This document shows, piece by piece, positions 1 to 9,900 of a stretch of 20,352 nt of DNA. The translations under genes were made by a program, and so were the position numbers. Origin of the DNA: Fragilaria radians (Eukaryota; Bacillariophyta; Fragilariophyceae; Fragilariales; Fragilariaceae); the NCBI GenBank assembly GCA_900642245.1, contig CAAAJI010000002.1:639546-659897 (forward strand), written 5' to 3'. Below the pieces are notes generated by a model. The model had not been told where the DNA came from. It searched no databases and saw nothing but the letters and a program-made list of their open reading frames with translations. Each line of letters opens with the position of its first letter. The stretch's first letter is position 1.

Positions 1-15
1 CGGTCGTTGCAATGC

Positions 16-171
16 TTAATAAGATAAAATTCGAATTCTGTTGCTCGCAGCGTCTTGATTAAATCTGTCGAATTCGTTCGCTCGTTTGCGTCTGAACTGA
101 TCTAGCGTTTGCGGATGAAAGTACTTGTTTGAAGTCGTCGACGTAGTTTCGTCAGGTCGGAAGAAGATTCC
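16..171 (-). other. CpG-rich open frame at left edge, possible last exon
   Basis: Reading on the minus strand, a frame stays open for 51 codons from just after a TGA (172-174) to a TAA (16-18). It has no ATG. The predicted peptide is rich in Arg, Asn, Phe and Ser, includes a stretch NKYFHPQTLDQFRRKR, and ends RIRILSY. The first 170 bases are visibly richer in CG dinucleotides than the spacer that follows, and within this window that trait goes with coding DNA. An AG lies at the upstream edge of the frame, so it could be a 3' exon entered from an intron acceptor. I recognise no family. It could equally be transposon debris or chance. Confidence 0.2.
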
Positions 172-263
172 TCAAAAGAATATATTAATATAATGACTTA
201 ACCTGGAAGTAAAAGTGTAGATAAAAGATGTAGAGATTAAAAACGAGGAATTATAGAATTAAT

Positions 264-412
264 AGATTAGGTTCTAATCTCATACTTTTAGGTGAAGCTT
301 TGAGGAGAAGGTTTTAGTTTGAAGCTTTCCTGAGAAAGCTTATTTACTTAGGATAGACTTTCCTGAGTAGACTTTCAGGAGAAGCCTCCCTGTGCCAGAC
401 TTTCATGAGAAG
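264..412. repeat. Hairpins and five degenerate short direct repeats
   Basis: Five related units of 16-18 bp occur at 294-310, 321-338, 355-370, 369-384 and 397-412. They share the pattern GA(A/C)(G)CTTTC followed by (C/A)NGAGAAG. Two short hairpins lie in the same stretch: AGATTAG (264-270) with CTAATCT (274-280), and AAGCTTTC (322-329) with GAAAGCTT (334-341). The structure resembles leader or LTR DNA of a retroelement, but no element protein lies beside it. The repeats were read directly; what they do is unknown. Confidence 0.45.
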
Positions 413-429
413 AGCTCTTACTCAGTCTT

Positions 430-3400
430 GGCACGTTTGGCCTAGGGCGACATTCTACGTCACCTCACGACAAGATGCATGTAGATTGAAATTGTTTTTC
501 TTCTCCTGCATAACTCTGCATTGCTGGAAATTTCTAGTTTTCATTTTCACTTCCGTTTACTACCTTTCTAGATGATTCTAGATTCCCAACAAGCATCACC
601 TAACGTCCTGCTTTCAGTCAAACATGACACCAAGTAAGCCTTGACAGATATTATTGCATGTTAAACTCAAAGGAACGCCCTTCAACTTTGTTTCCATTAG
701 CAAAGGCAATCCCATTAGAGTAAAACATGCTATGCGGTATAGATCTGAAAGCTTTGCAGTTGATCACGAATGCATTCTAATGTTTGAAAACGAGGATTAA
801 GGCTTTCCACAAAAATGTGTTTGGTCTACCAATATATCTAGAGTGAATTCTTCTAAATTATTCCCCTAATTGTACATGGATTACAAATCGTATGACTTTT
901 TCCTGGTCTATATAGTCTAGATGACTAAATTGGTTCTGGAAAATATTGTTTTGACTCTCAACATTTTGCTCTAAGCCAAATGATAGAATCTGATTCTATC
1001 ATGATGATTTTGATGTACATCCTCGAACTGCCTTAGACTTACATATGCCAAACATCATAGATGAGTTTGCTTGCATTGCCACCGTGCAACATGATTATAA
1101 TTTCCAACTGTTACAGTTAGTCCAGCACCTTGAATTTGTGCCACATAAATAGCGTCTTCTATAGCAAACGAAAAGTTAATATTTCGATATGACACATAGA
1201 AACATCTAAATGCTCGATGTCTGAATTGTCTCGCATATTTACAATATACGAATTGTGACACAACCATTGTCAACTAAAGTTTCTCCTAGCAATCCTAGCT
1301 AAAACAATATTGACTAAATATTTGATTTCTGTAGGGTTGAAAAATCTCTTTTCTGAAGATATTATACAATACTTGGTAGTTTTCAAGGATATGCCTAGTA
1401 TCCTCAAACCCCATTCAAAGCTACCTCAATGAAGACACAACAAAAAGAACATCTTCTCACTAAAATGAAAGAGTAGTCAAAAGTACCGTATAGTGGTAGG
1501 CAGTGTGAGAAATATTAATTGAAAGCACTCCATGTTGTACTTCATTATGCACTGAGCTTTGACTTCACTGGTTTAGTATTACGTTGGGACTTAAGAATGG
1601 ATTTAAGATCTGGAACAATGGAATCATTATCTATGTAAAAAGAGGATAAACACTTTGTTCTTTGATGGATATTTAAGGGCTGAATTCCTTCATAGATTGA
1701 AATTGCTCGATGATGAGTTGCACAAAGTGAAATTATGATTTATTTTATCATTTTTGACTAAAATTGATTTCATTCGCGCCACATCACCCTCTTGTGAAGG
1801 TGTCGCGTCACTCCTTCAGATGCATGCGCTCACTTTCTGGTAAATCTTGATTAGGATATGTGTTTATTCTCTCAAAATCCTTCTTAAAACTATCTTTAGT
1901 TTTTAATCATCTTTAATATAAATAAATTGGATAGTTAATGTCTTTACTACCCAAACCCAGATGAGTAAATTCATAGAATATATAGATTCTTCACTCATTT
2001 GTACTAACAGTCTTGGACGTCTCCAACACTGGTACACAAATCCATCTCTTAGTCTAATCCATTAATGTCAGACTGGATATCATTCATTTCATATACAGAT
2101 ATTAAATTAATGTATTTCCTTTTAGTCTATACTTTAAGGTATGACAGAAATAAGCCTGAAGTAAAATTGGAAATCAGCAGGATTCATAATGGCACATGAT
2201 GCTATGGAAAAGATAGGCTGAAAGAAGCAGCTAAGTCGGATGGTTAGAAATTTGATGGATGATTAGATTTTCGTCAAGATTTTGTAATTGTAAAATCAAA
2301 GCAGAGAGAAACCGGAAAAAATGAAAAACTCATTAAGTTGTGAACATATTCAAAACAGGTTTTTGGAATGGCTTTTTTATTAGACAGCCACACGTAATGA
2401 ATCAATTAGAGAAGAGTTTCGTGATGAAATCCGTGGTATCACCGTCACACTACCTCTGGTACCCCTCGATTTGATGTTGTGAGGCCAACGGCAAAAGGTG
2501 AGAAAGTGTAAGTGATAATGATTGATTAAGAGAAATGTTATCTATTTATGTTATTAAGCCGGAGTAAGACAAAATTAGAATCACTAACTAATTAACTACA
2601 AAGCTATGTTCAGTGGACTTTGCAATAAGGCAAGTCTTCTTTCTTCCAGTGTAGCTTGATCAATCTTCAGGATGTTTGACAGAAGAATGTAAGTAATGCG
2701 AGAAAGAAAAGACAAAAAAGCATCATTGCTAACATGCCTAGACTTATGAACAAAGAAGATGTTCCTTTTTGTAAAAGATGTGTCAGGTAATGGGGTGTTG
2801 ATGATATCAATAGGCTATGAGATTTATTGCATACCGGTACTGGAAACGTCCCTATAAAACTAAACATCTACCCATAAACAGTAGTGTATGTGTTTCAGTA
2901 TTCATATTTCCACAACCAAAAACAATATTTTTGGTATGATAAAAACTATTTGAATCATCTTCCATTTAAACGCTTTACATCATTAGAATGTATGATCTTA
3001 TTCTAGAATAATTCAGAACTAGACTTTAATTCCGCAATGAGATCATTTAATATGCAGGGGATGCCTAAATTATAAACGAGCCCAAGCACCATAACGATGA
3101 AGTCCAAGTATCATAATGACTTTCCAAAACAAGTCTTTCCTTTGAATAAGTGCCTTTGATCTTTGTCGATAATTCTTCTGATTTCCGTGCTGGTGAGGTT
3201 AGAAAATGTCGAAGGATATTGTGTGTGTAATGTGAAAAGCCTAAGCTTTTCTCCATATTATGCATAATGAATGTTAATCAATAATAATTATCCAAAATAA
3301 TTTGAAGACAGCATCAGTATCTCAGAAGAAAGAGAGGATCTCATAAGGCTATTCCACCAATTGTGCTTCCGCATGAATTGAGATAAATAACTCAACTTTC

Positions 3401-3650
3401 ATCTACGATTTAAGTGGAATGAGGTTTCTCCTGATAAGAAAGTTATTTAATTTTGAAATTATTTAACTTGTGTCGTCTTCTTAAAAGTTGTAAATAGAAC
3501 ATTGAGTCGCTCGTAATTGTATCACTTAAATAAGATGCGTAATATCTAAAATGCTTTGTGTTACGTCACGATACCTGTGATCCGGAACAACTTCATGTCA
3601 AACTGACTATATTCTCCACTCGAATTTGTGAAAATCTACCTAGAAAGTAG
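430..3650. other. Long AT-rich spacer without a supported gene
   Basis: No open frame here has a recognisable protein, good length or coding-like composition. A short patch at about 2400-2515 has more CG dinucleotides and more open frames than its surroundings and might be a decayed coding fragment, but I cannot assign it. The 23-bp palindrome at 980-1002 lies inside this stretch and is listed separately. Confidence 0.5.
980..1002. repeat. 23-bp perfect palindrome
   Basis: ATGATAGAATC (980-990) and GATTCTATCAT (992-1002) are exact reverse complements around a single central T. The match stops at 979/1003. It lies in gene-free spacer, so it could be a transposon end, a protein-binding site or chance in AT-rich DNA. 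Confidence 0.6.
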
Positions 3651-3842
3651 CCAGGCTTTGAATCACCGTATCTTACATATTCATTTATGAGATTCACCCG
3701 TAGTACTCATATTGACACTAGGCATCATTTTATGTCAGTTCATGTGGAGGACGCCAGAAGAGAGATTGTAGTTGTAAGCTCAGATGACAATCATATATAT
3801 TTGGAATGTAAACAAGGAAACAAAAAAGATACATGTAGCTAA
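3651..3842 (+). pseudogene. Relic C-terminal RNase H tail of a Ty1/copia-like pol
   Basis: A 63-codon open frame runs from just after a TAG (3648-3650) to a TAA (3840-3842), with an internal ATG at 3687. Bases 3699-3731 encode RSTHIDTRHHF, which matches the conserved (K/R)-HID-x-(R/K)-(Y/H)HF block near the end of copia-type RNase H. The following residues (MSVHVEDARREIVVVSSDDN) align by eye with the family's usual continuation, where an acidic VED-type segment leads into a short hydrophobic strand and then a D-N. The catalytic part of RNase H, reverse transcriptase and integrase are missing upstream, so this is a decayed fragment and not a working gene. It shows that the large left spacer was built partly from old retroelements. 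Confidence 0.65.
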
Positions 3843-4662
3843 GTTTCCTTATTCTGAGGATGGAATAATGTATGTCAGAAGAGTGTTAGGGAGTATGACG
3901 TCTATTAGAGGTGTAAGCTGAGAGTAGACACGATGAGTTACCCAGGAAGTGAAAGTGTATGATGACTGGGCGAGAGCAGTATTGCATATTATCTGGACTT
4001 TTATTAATGGCTGTTTGGACTACTATTAATTGCTCAAGTCTGACTAATTTAGTTGTAGTTTATCATATCGTTTTCGATCATAGTGGTGCAAACCATATGG
4101 CTAACAATACATAGGAAACTGCAAGTTTGTACACCTAACTATGTATGCACATGGGTTTGAATATGTTAGTTTCTTGAAATTCAAGTGTTAATGAATTAGG
4201 ATTCGGTATCATTACTCATCATTGTGAAAACCCTAACAATTGGCATTACGTTTTCATACGCAAGCTTTGTATGCTTATTCATTCAAATTATCTTAACTGC
4301 TATTATGCTCTTAGTTAAGCTAAGGTGAGAGCTAAAAAGTATCAGTTCAAACCATTCAATCATCTTAACCACTTTCATGCATTGAATTCCAGAGTGTAAG
4401 GTATTTTATTTTAATAGGAGTCAGACATCCCTGTAGGCGGTGAGTTTATCGTGTCAGCTTATCCCAAGCCTAGTTTTAATGAGTCATTTGTATTCTTGAC
4501 AAGTATTGTCATCACTTGTTGTGGGACTTGGCTTCAAGGGGTCAATGGATAAATTACCCTTCAGTGTCTGTCCTGGTACCGAATAATATAAGTTGCGGCT
4601 CATAACCAACTAAGATCTCCTTTGAAAAATGATGAAAACTTGACTTGAATCTTCACAGAAGA
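3843..4662. other. Spacer upstream of the PPR-methyltransferase gene
   Basis: No gene is supported. The DNA directly after the RNase H relic may be what is left of that element's 3' end, but no boundary or LTR pair can be seen. The last few hundred bases should hold the promoter of the gene starting at 4663; I see no convincing TATA box or initiator. Confidence 0.4.
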
Positions 4663-6930
4663 ATGGTTTTCGAAAGTTTGTTTGACAAGACGGGAAAGAG
4701 AAAATCTTTGGAGAGTGACTCATCTGGAGTTGCGAAAAAGAAACAAAGAAAAAGAAGGAAGTCACAAACAGCCGATGATAAAGTTGTTGACTTGGGTACC
4801 ATTAACGAAACATCGAGAACTAAAGCAATAACCTCAGTCTCAACTTCTTGCCCGTTGAATAAAAATATCGAGGAAAAGGTGGAAAGGAACTTAACGAAAC
4901 ATAATCATTCAGGAGAATCCAGACGCAATCATAGTCGTAATCCTCCTTCCAAAGAAGCGCTTGAATTGTCCTCACGTCTCAAGGAATTCTCTGCAAAGAA
5001 ATGTTTGGGGGACGCGATGCATTTATATTTTTCGGAAGTTTATGATGATATACGCGATAATCATCATGCATGTTGCATATTGGATTGTGCCGCACGCTGT
5101 GGAGCCATTGAAGATGCAGAACGAATTTGGAATGAGTTGAAAATCCCTAAGAAGGGTCGTATCATCATTCCAACGGTGGAGACCTACACAGCTTTGTTGA
5201 AGGCATATGCTCACGCGGGTCAAATGCACAAGGGGGCAAGAATTTTTGATGAATTGTGCCAGCAGACTAGTCCCAACGTCAGAACCCTCAATACAATCTT
5301 AAGAGGCTGTCTTTGGACGGCAGCAACCATACAAAACCAAGAAATTGCTGGCGGAATAGTGACCAGTGCACTAGCATGGAAAAGAGCGGGGAAATTAAAT
5401 CAAGATTCTTCCTCCTTTGAATACTATGTGACTCAATTATGCCAGGCTATGAGACTTCAAGAGGCAAATGAAGAAATAAAGAGACTAAAGCAAATGATGA
5501 AAATATCTACGACCACAAACAAACACGGAGATTTGTATCAATGCGAAGACTCAAGCTCCCTGGAGTCTCTATCTATTTGCTTGATGGCACATGGACGCGC
5601 TCAAGCTATGTTAGGGCATTATGAAGCAGCTTTGCATTCGATTCGTAGTTGCATAAACGCCACAACTGCAATTGAGGATTTGATCTCGAAACCAAGAAAC
5701 GGATTAGGCGAGTCGTCAAATCGAAAACAAGGAGGCAAGAGATCTTGGAAAAAAAATAATGAAGATGGCTATCGCGCAGAGTCAAACCACTTATTTCGTC
5801 GTCATCGACTCACAGAAATTAAGAACGAAGCCAAATCCCTTTGTAATGTCATACTTCATAACAAGGCCAAGCTAGGGAAAGATTCTGCCAAAGAAACCTG
5901 TACGCTTCTTATGACTCGTTTATTTTACTTCTCAGGTGGAGGTAGTACGGGCTTGTCAGCACACAATGGGACTAGGAACTCCTCACGTTCCGATACGAGG
6001 ATATCAGAAAAGACTTTTCGAGATGTCATGATCACAAAATGGGTTTCCTTTGGCCTGAAAACATCATATCTACAATTCGAAGGAAACGCAGATTTAGAGG
6101 CATCAAATCAATTGACTACAAAGCAATGTAACGAAATTGTGCATCGACTTAATCTTGGCTCCTTGAAGTCGTTTGACTCTCAAGGTTTCATGTTGTTCTC
6201 ACATTTATTTTCCTCATTCGAATCAGCTCAAACGAATCGAGCGCTTGACATTGAGTTAGGTTCAGGATTTGGTGATTGGGTCATTCATCAAGCTAGAAGT
6301 AAACCAGAGAGAGATTTCGTTGCAGTAGAGCTTCGAGCGGATAGAGTCGCACAAACCTTCTCTCGACTGGTTCTAAGTGAAACACCATTAACAAATCTTA
6401 TTTGTGTGGGGGCTGAATGTGGCTCATTCCTCTCAACTAGAGTCAAGGAGAACTCTGTGAGTACCATATTCGTCAATCATCCAGAACCACCGACACAGAC
6501 CTATGGGGCAGACAATGACGCCCTTTCAAGGATTTCAGGAGGAGGTGACGAGCCTGGCCATATGCTGAATTCAAGTATTTTAGTACTCGCTTTAAAATGT
6601 TTGAAGCAATCCTCTGGTCGGCTTATTATCGTGACGGATAATCGTATGTATGCAAGATTGATTTGTGCTTCACTTTCAAAGGTTGCCTTAAAGTTACAGC
6701 CAGGTTCAGTGGAACAGTTATCGCTCCCATCCATGAGGTCGATCGAGACGCTGGGCTCTTTCTCTGTGTATGAGGGTCAGCCTGGCGAAGAGATAGGGCA
6801 TGCTCGAATCGCCTTGAATTCTGGTCAGAGTTACTTTGACCGTCTTTGGAAGACAGGTGCTGGTGCACATTCAGAAAGAAATAAACGATTCATTATTGCG
6901 GTTCGAAAAAGTAATAAGAATAATATTTAG
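4663..6930 (+). CDS. PPR-repeat protein fused to a TrmB-type tRNA (guanine-N7)-methyltransferase domain
   Basis: A single exon encodes 755 residues. The first in-frame ATG is at 4663; the frame is closed by TGA at 4642-4644 and ends in TAG. The N-terminus is strongly basic (KKKQRKRRK at about residues 27-35), resembling a nuclear localisation signal more than an organelle presequence. Residues 133-207 hold two helical-hairpin PPR units; the clearest is VETYTALLKAYAHAGQMHKG from residue 172. Weaker units follow to about 285, then a TPR-like stretch. Residues 527-650 form a Rossmann-type methyltransferase. LDIELGSGFGDW (528-539) is the SAM-binding loop and FVAVELRADR the following acidic strand, as in TrmB/METTL1. 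TrmB proteins then carry a PDPW-like substrate motif; here it reads VNHPEPP (604-610), a Pro-Glu-Pro variant. The tail has SYFDRLW (723-729) and ends in a basic FIIAVRK block. The family adds N7-methyl to a tRNA guanosine. The inferred role is RNA-guided binding by the PPRs plus modification, but activity is uncertain given the altered motif. Confidence 0.85.
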   Translation: MVFESLFDKTGKRKSLESDSSGVAKKKQRKRRKSQTADDKVVDLGTINETSRTKAITSVSTSCPLNKNIEEKVERNLTKHNHSGESRRNHSRNPPSKEALELSSRLKEFSAKKCLGDAMHLYFSEVYDDIRDNHHACCILDCAARCGAIEDAERIWNELKIPKKGRIIIPTVETYTALLKAYAHAGQMHKGARIFDELCQQTSPNVRTLNTILRGCLWTAATIQNQEIAGGIVTSALAWKRAGKLNQDSSSFEYYVTQLCQAMRLQEANEEIKRLKQMMKISTTTNKHGDLYQCEDSSSLESLSICLMAHGRAQAMLGHYEAALHSIRSCINATTAIEDLISKPRNGLGESSNRKQGGKRSWKKNNEDGYRAESNHLFRRHRLTEIKNEAKSLCNVILHNKAKLGKDSAKETCTLLMTRLFYFSGGGSTGLSAHNGTRNSSRSDTRISEKTFRDVMITKWVSFGLKTSYLQFEGNADLEASNQLTTKQCNEIVHRLNLGSLKSFDSQGFMLFSHLFSSFESAQTNRALDIELGSGFGDWVIHQARSKPERDFVAVELRADRVAQTFSRLVLSETPLTNLICVGAECGSFLSTRVKENSVSTIFVNHPEPPTQTYGADNDALSRISGGGDEPGHMLNSSILVLALKCLKQSSGRLIIVTDNRMYARLICASLSKVALKLQPGSVEQLSLPSMRSIETLGSFSVYEGQPGEEIGHARIALNSGQSYFDRLWKTGAGAHSERNKRFIIAVRKSNKNNI

Positions 6931-6954
6931 TATGCACGTTAAAAACCTAATATT

Positions 6955-9900
6955 TTAGCTCACATACAAACTCGAAGCAAACACAATGTCTCTTTTGATT
7001 GCTACGCTTGCAGCTTCCATTTTGCCATACAGTGTTGGATTCCCTACCACGCGTGCACAATTCCTTATTTCCCTGCAAAGCTCATCCAATCGTGTGATAG
7101 TTCTCACAATGGACCCCTCCTGAACATCTGTCAGGTCGCAAATGTCCTTGAAAGAAACACCCAAAGCCCATTCATACACGACATGGACAAGGCCAAACTT
7201 CAAATTTGTCTCAGAGAAATCCGCAGGCTCAATATCTAAACCATGTTCTTTTTGAAGCTGACCCAAATTTAATGCAATCGTTTGCATCCGCTGGCAGCAA
7301 TCCAGAAGTTGTGAAGGTAATTCAGAACTTAAATCTTCTTGACCGCGCTTTTCTTGAAACACTAAAGCACTGAGAGCGGCGACTATCTCAGCAGGTTCCA
7401 GCTCATTGAGGGAGCCTTCGAAAACCATTTCCGTCGCAATTAGTTCTTGACACGTATTCACCTCACACGCGACCCTGCCTTTCACGCAGACTGTATCATT
7501 GTCATCAATATATCCGAGAGTTTTCAGCACAGCTTTACGCTGTAAAAAATCTGGAAAGAGCTGCAAAGATTCGTTGGAAAGTAAATGACGGAGAGCTTCA
7601 ACGCAACGACGAAGCGTCTCCTTTCTTTCCAAGAGGGCATAATGACTTTCTAGGGCTGGATGACGATGCGAAATACAGTGCCTCACCAAAACAATTAAAT
7701 CTTTCATTTTCGAACATTTAACACGAAATTCTATGACACCCTTGCCTTGATTTGTACATTGTTGAATGTCCATCAGCTGAATTCCGCTCTCTCGTTCTTC
7801 GAGTTCTGCTGAGATCAATCGAATAACGATGGTGTCAAGTGATAGATCTGTGTTTCCTTTCTTCATAGCTTTCTTACCGGATGTATCTTGGACGTTATTG
7901 TTTGCGAATGCCTTCATTCCCGAGAAAAAGTCAAAATCATCGTTTCGTCCATGTGACGGGATTTTGGAAATTGGATTACCCTTCATGGACATCTTGAGCG
8001 CAGCAGAATCCTGGAGGAGCAAAGTATTGGGATCAATTTTGATTTGACTTTCCGAAATAAGAACGATTTCATTAAGTGCGATCTCATGAATTGCATAGTA
8101 CCTGCGGTTTGATTCACCAATGTAATTAAGGGTACCAGGTTTTGAAGCAACAGTTCTCGCATCGCTTTCTGTTTCGGGGGGCAGGTAAGTGTCTGGGAGC
8201 AAGACTAAACATATCAAGGATCTTCTTGTGGATCCTTCAGAATTACGATTCGAAAAGTTAATATCAGAACCCGGGCCCTTTATCAAAATTGCTGGAGCCC
8301 TAACATATCCATACTTCCTTGCAGCTGTCACAAGAAGAATGCGACCTGGAGTGAATATGCCTCCTCCATCTCCACCGACTGTATCGAGTAAATAAGTTAA
8401 TAACTCTTCATTTAGGGACTGTAATGTGGATACAATATCAAAGTACGTCTCCAAATCCTCAGCACCCAGTCTTATTTTGGCATCTTCTAAACATTGAGTA
8501 TCAAGTTTGGAAAGAGTTTTCTCCCCTTTGGTTAGTAACTTTGGATAATCATTAGCAGTGAGAGCACGTTGTGTGGCGAATTCTGAAAACGATCTCTTGA
8601 TCATCCCTTCTACACTCATATCCTCAACTCTCAAGAGATTCAAAATCATATTGTAAGTCAATCGGAATTGTGATTTTAACAAGGTAGAAGATCCAGTGGT
8701 CATTTTCCTAAGAATTTGGAGGGGAGGAGGTGTTTCTCCGAAACAACACAGAATGACGGTTCCAACTTTATCAAGCCCTCGACGACCAGCTCTCCCTGCC
8801 ATTTGAGTATATTCCCCTGGCTCCAATTCACGAAACTGCATTCCATCATGCTTTCGGATAGAATTGAACACAACGCTTCTTGCAGGCATGTTCACTCCCA
8901 TGGCGAAGGTTTCAGTCGCAAACAGGACTTTGATGAAGTTTCTAGAAAACAAGATTTCGACCATTTCTTTCAAAATAGGCAACAGCCCACCGTGATGTAT
9001 TCCAATCCCTCTTTTCACCATTTCACAAACGGTTAATACTTGAGGGAGTTGAGCATCGTTAACAGACAAACGTGCAACCGTCTGAATTGTAAATCCTGTA
9101 ATAGTAGATCGCTCTGCTGCTGTATTCAGATCCAGAGACCTCAACATATTCGCGATTTCTTCACATTTTTTCTTTGAAAACGAGAACGTGACAGTGGGAG
9201 TAAGTCCTTCTCGGTCGAGATACCTGATGAGCGACATCCAATCCGCTTTGCTACCAGATTGTTGCCATGCGAGGTTTTTCGATCCAGTTCCTTTGGGGTT
9301 CTTCGATTTGTCACCCTTCGTGGCATCTTTGGAAGGCTTGAGTACTTTGCATGCCTCCGTATGTCCATTCTCAAGGAATCCACTGGTGCCTTCCAAAATT
9401 TTATGCAACTTCAATCCTGCCCAGAGATGATGAGATAATGGTACTGGACGATAACTCGTACGAATCACATGAACCGGTTTGCGCTTCGTTCTTCCAATCC
9501 AGTCTGAAAATTCAATTGTATTTGGTGTTGTGGCAGAAAGAAAAATCATATTAACATACTGCGGTAGCATAATGATGACTTCTTCCCAAACAACCCCCCG
9601 TTCTGAATCGTTCACATAGTGAACTTCGTCGAAAACGACCCACTCAATATCACGTATTAAGTTGGCGCCGCGATAGAGCATCGAACGCAAAATTTCGGTA
9701 GTCATGATAAGGCAAGATGAATCCTCGACATTTATTTGCATATCTCCAGTTACCAAGCCAATATTTTCCGACCCGAACTTTTGACAAAAGTCTCTGAATT
9801 TTTGGTTGGAAAGTGCCTTGATCGGTGAGGTGTAAACGCATCTCGTACAATGTTGTTTACAGAGAGCTATGGCATACTCAGCACACACAGTTTTTCCAGC

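Noticed and set aside
1055..1273. Minus-strand frame of 72 codons
   Set aside because: No motif, aromatic-rich composition typical of random AT-rich DNA, no coding-like base use.
2400..2515. Patch open in several frames with more CG dinucleotides
   Set aside because: Looked coding-like, but no frame gave a protein I could recognise, and stops break each frame within about 60 codons.
2795..2815. Possible reverse transcriptase YVDD-like codons
   Set aside because: The TTGATGATAT string is in a frame that gives VLMIS, and the frame that would read DD meets stops at once.
2667..2867. Minus-strand frame with a hydrophobic segment
   Set aside because: Short, AT-rich and without family likeness; hydrophobic codons are expected by chance from T-rich strands.
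4330..4375. Possible tRNA B-box (GTTCAAACC)
   Set aside because: No matching A-box or cloverleaf upstream; chance match.
4645..4662. Six extra codons before the PPR-methyltransferase ATG
   Set aside because: They would need a TTG start; the first ATG at 4663 lies only 18 bp further and a eukaryotic gene should use it. The same applies to TTG starts at 11157 (Ski2) and 18395 (Gag).
8716..9036. 106-codon plus-strand frame inside Ski2
   Set aside because: Shadow of the helicase coding strand; the minus strand encodes motifs V and VI here.
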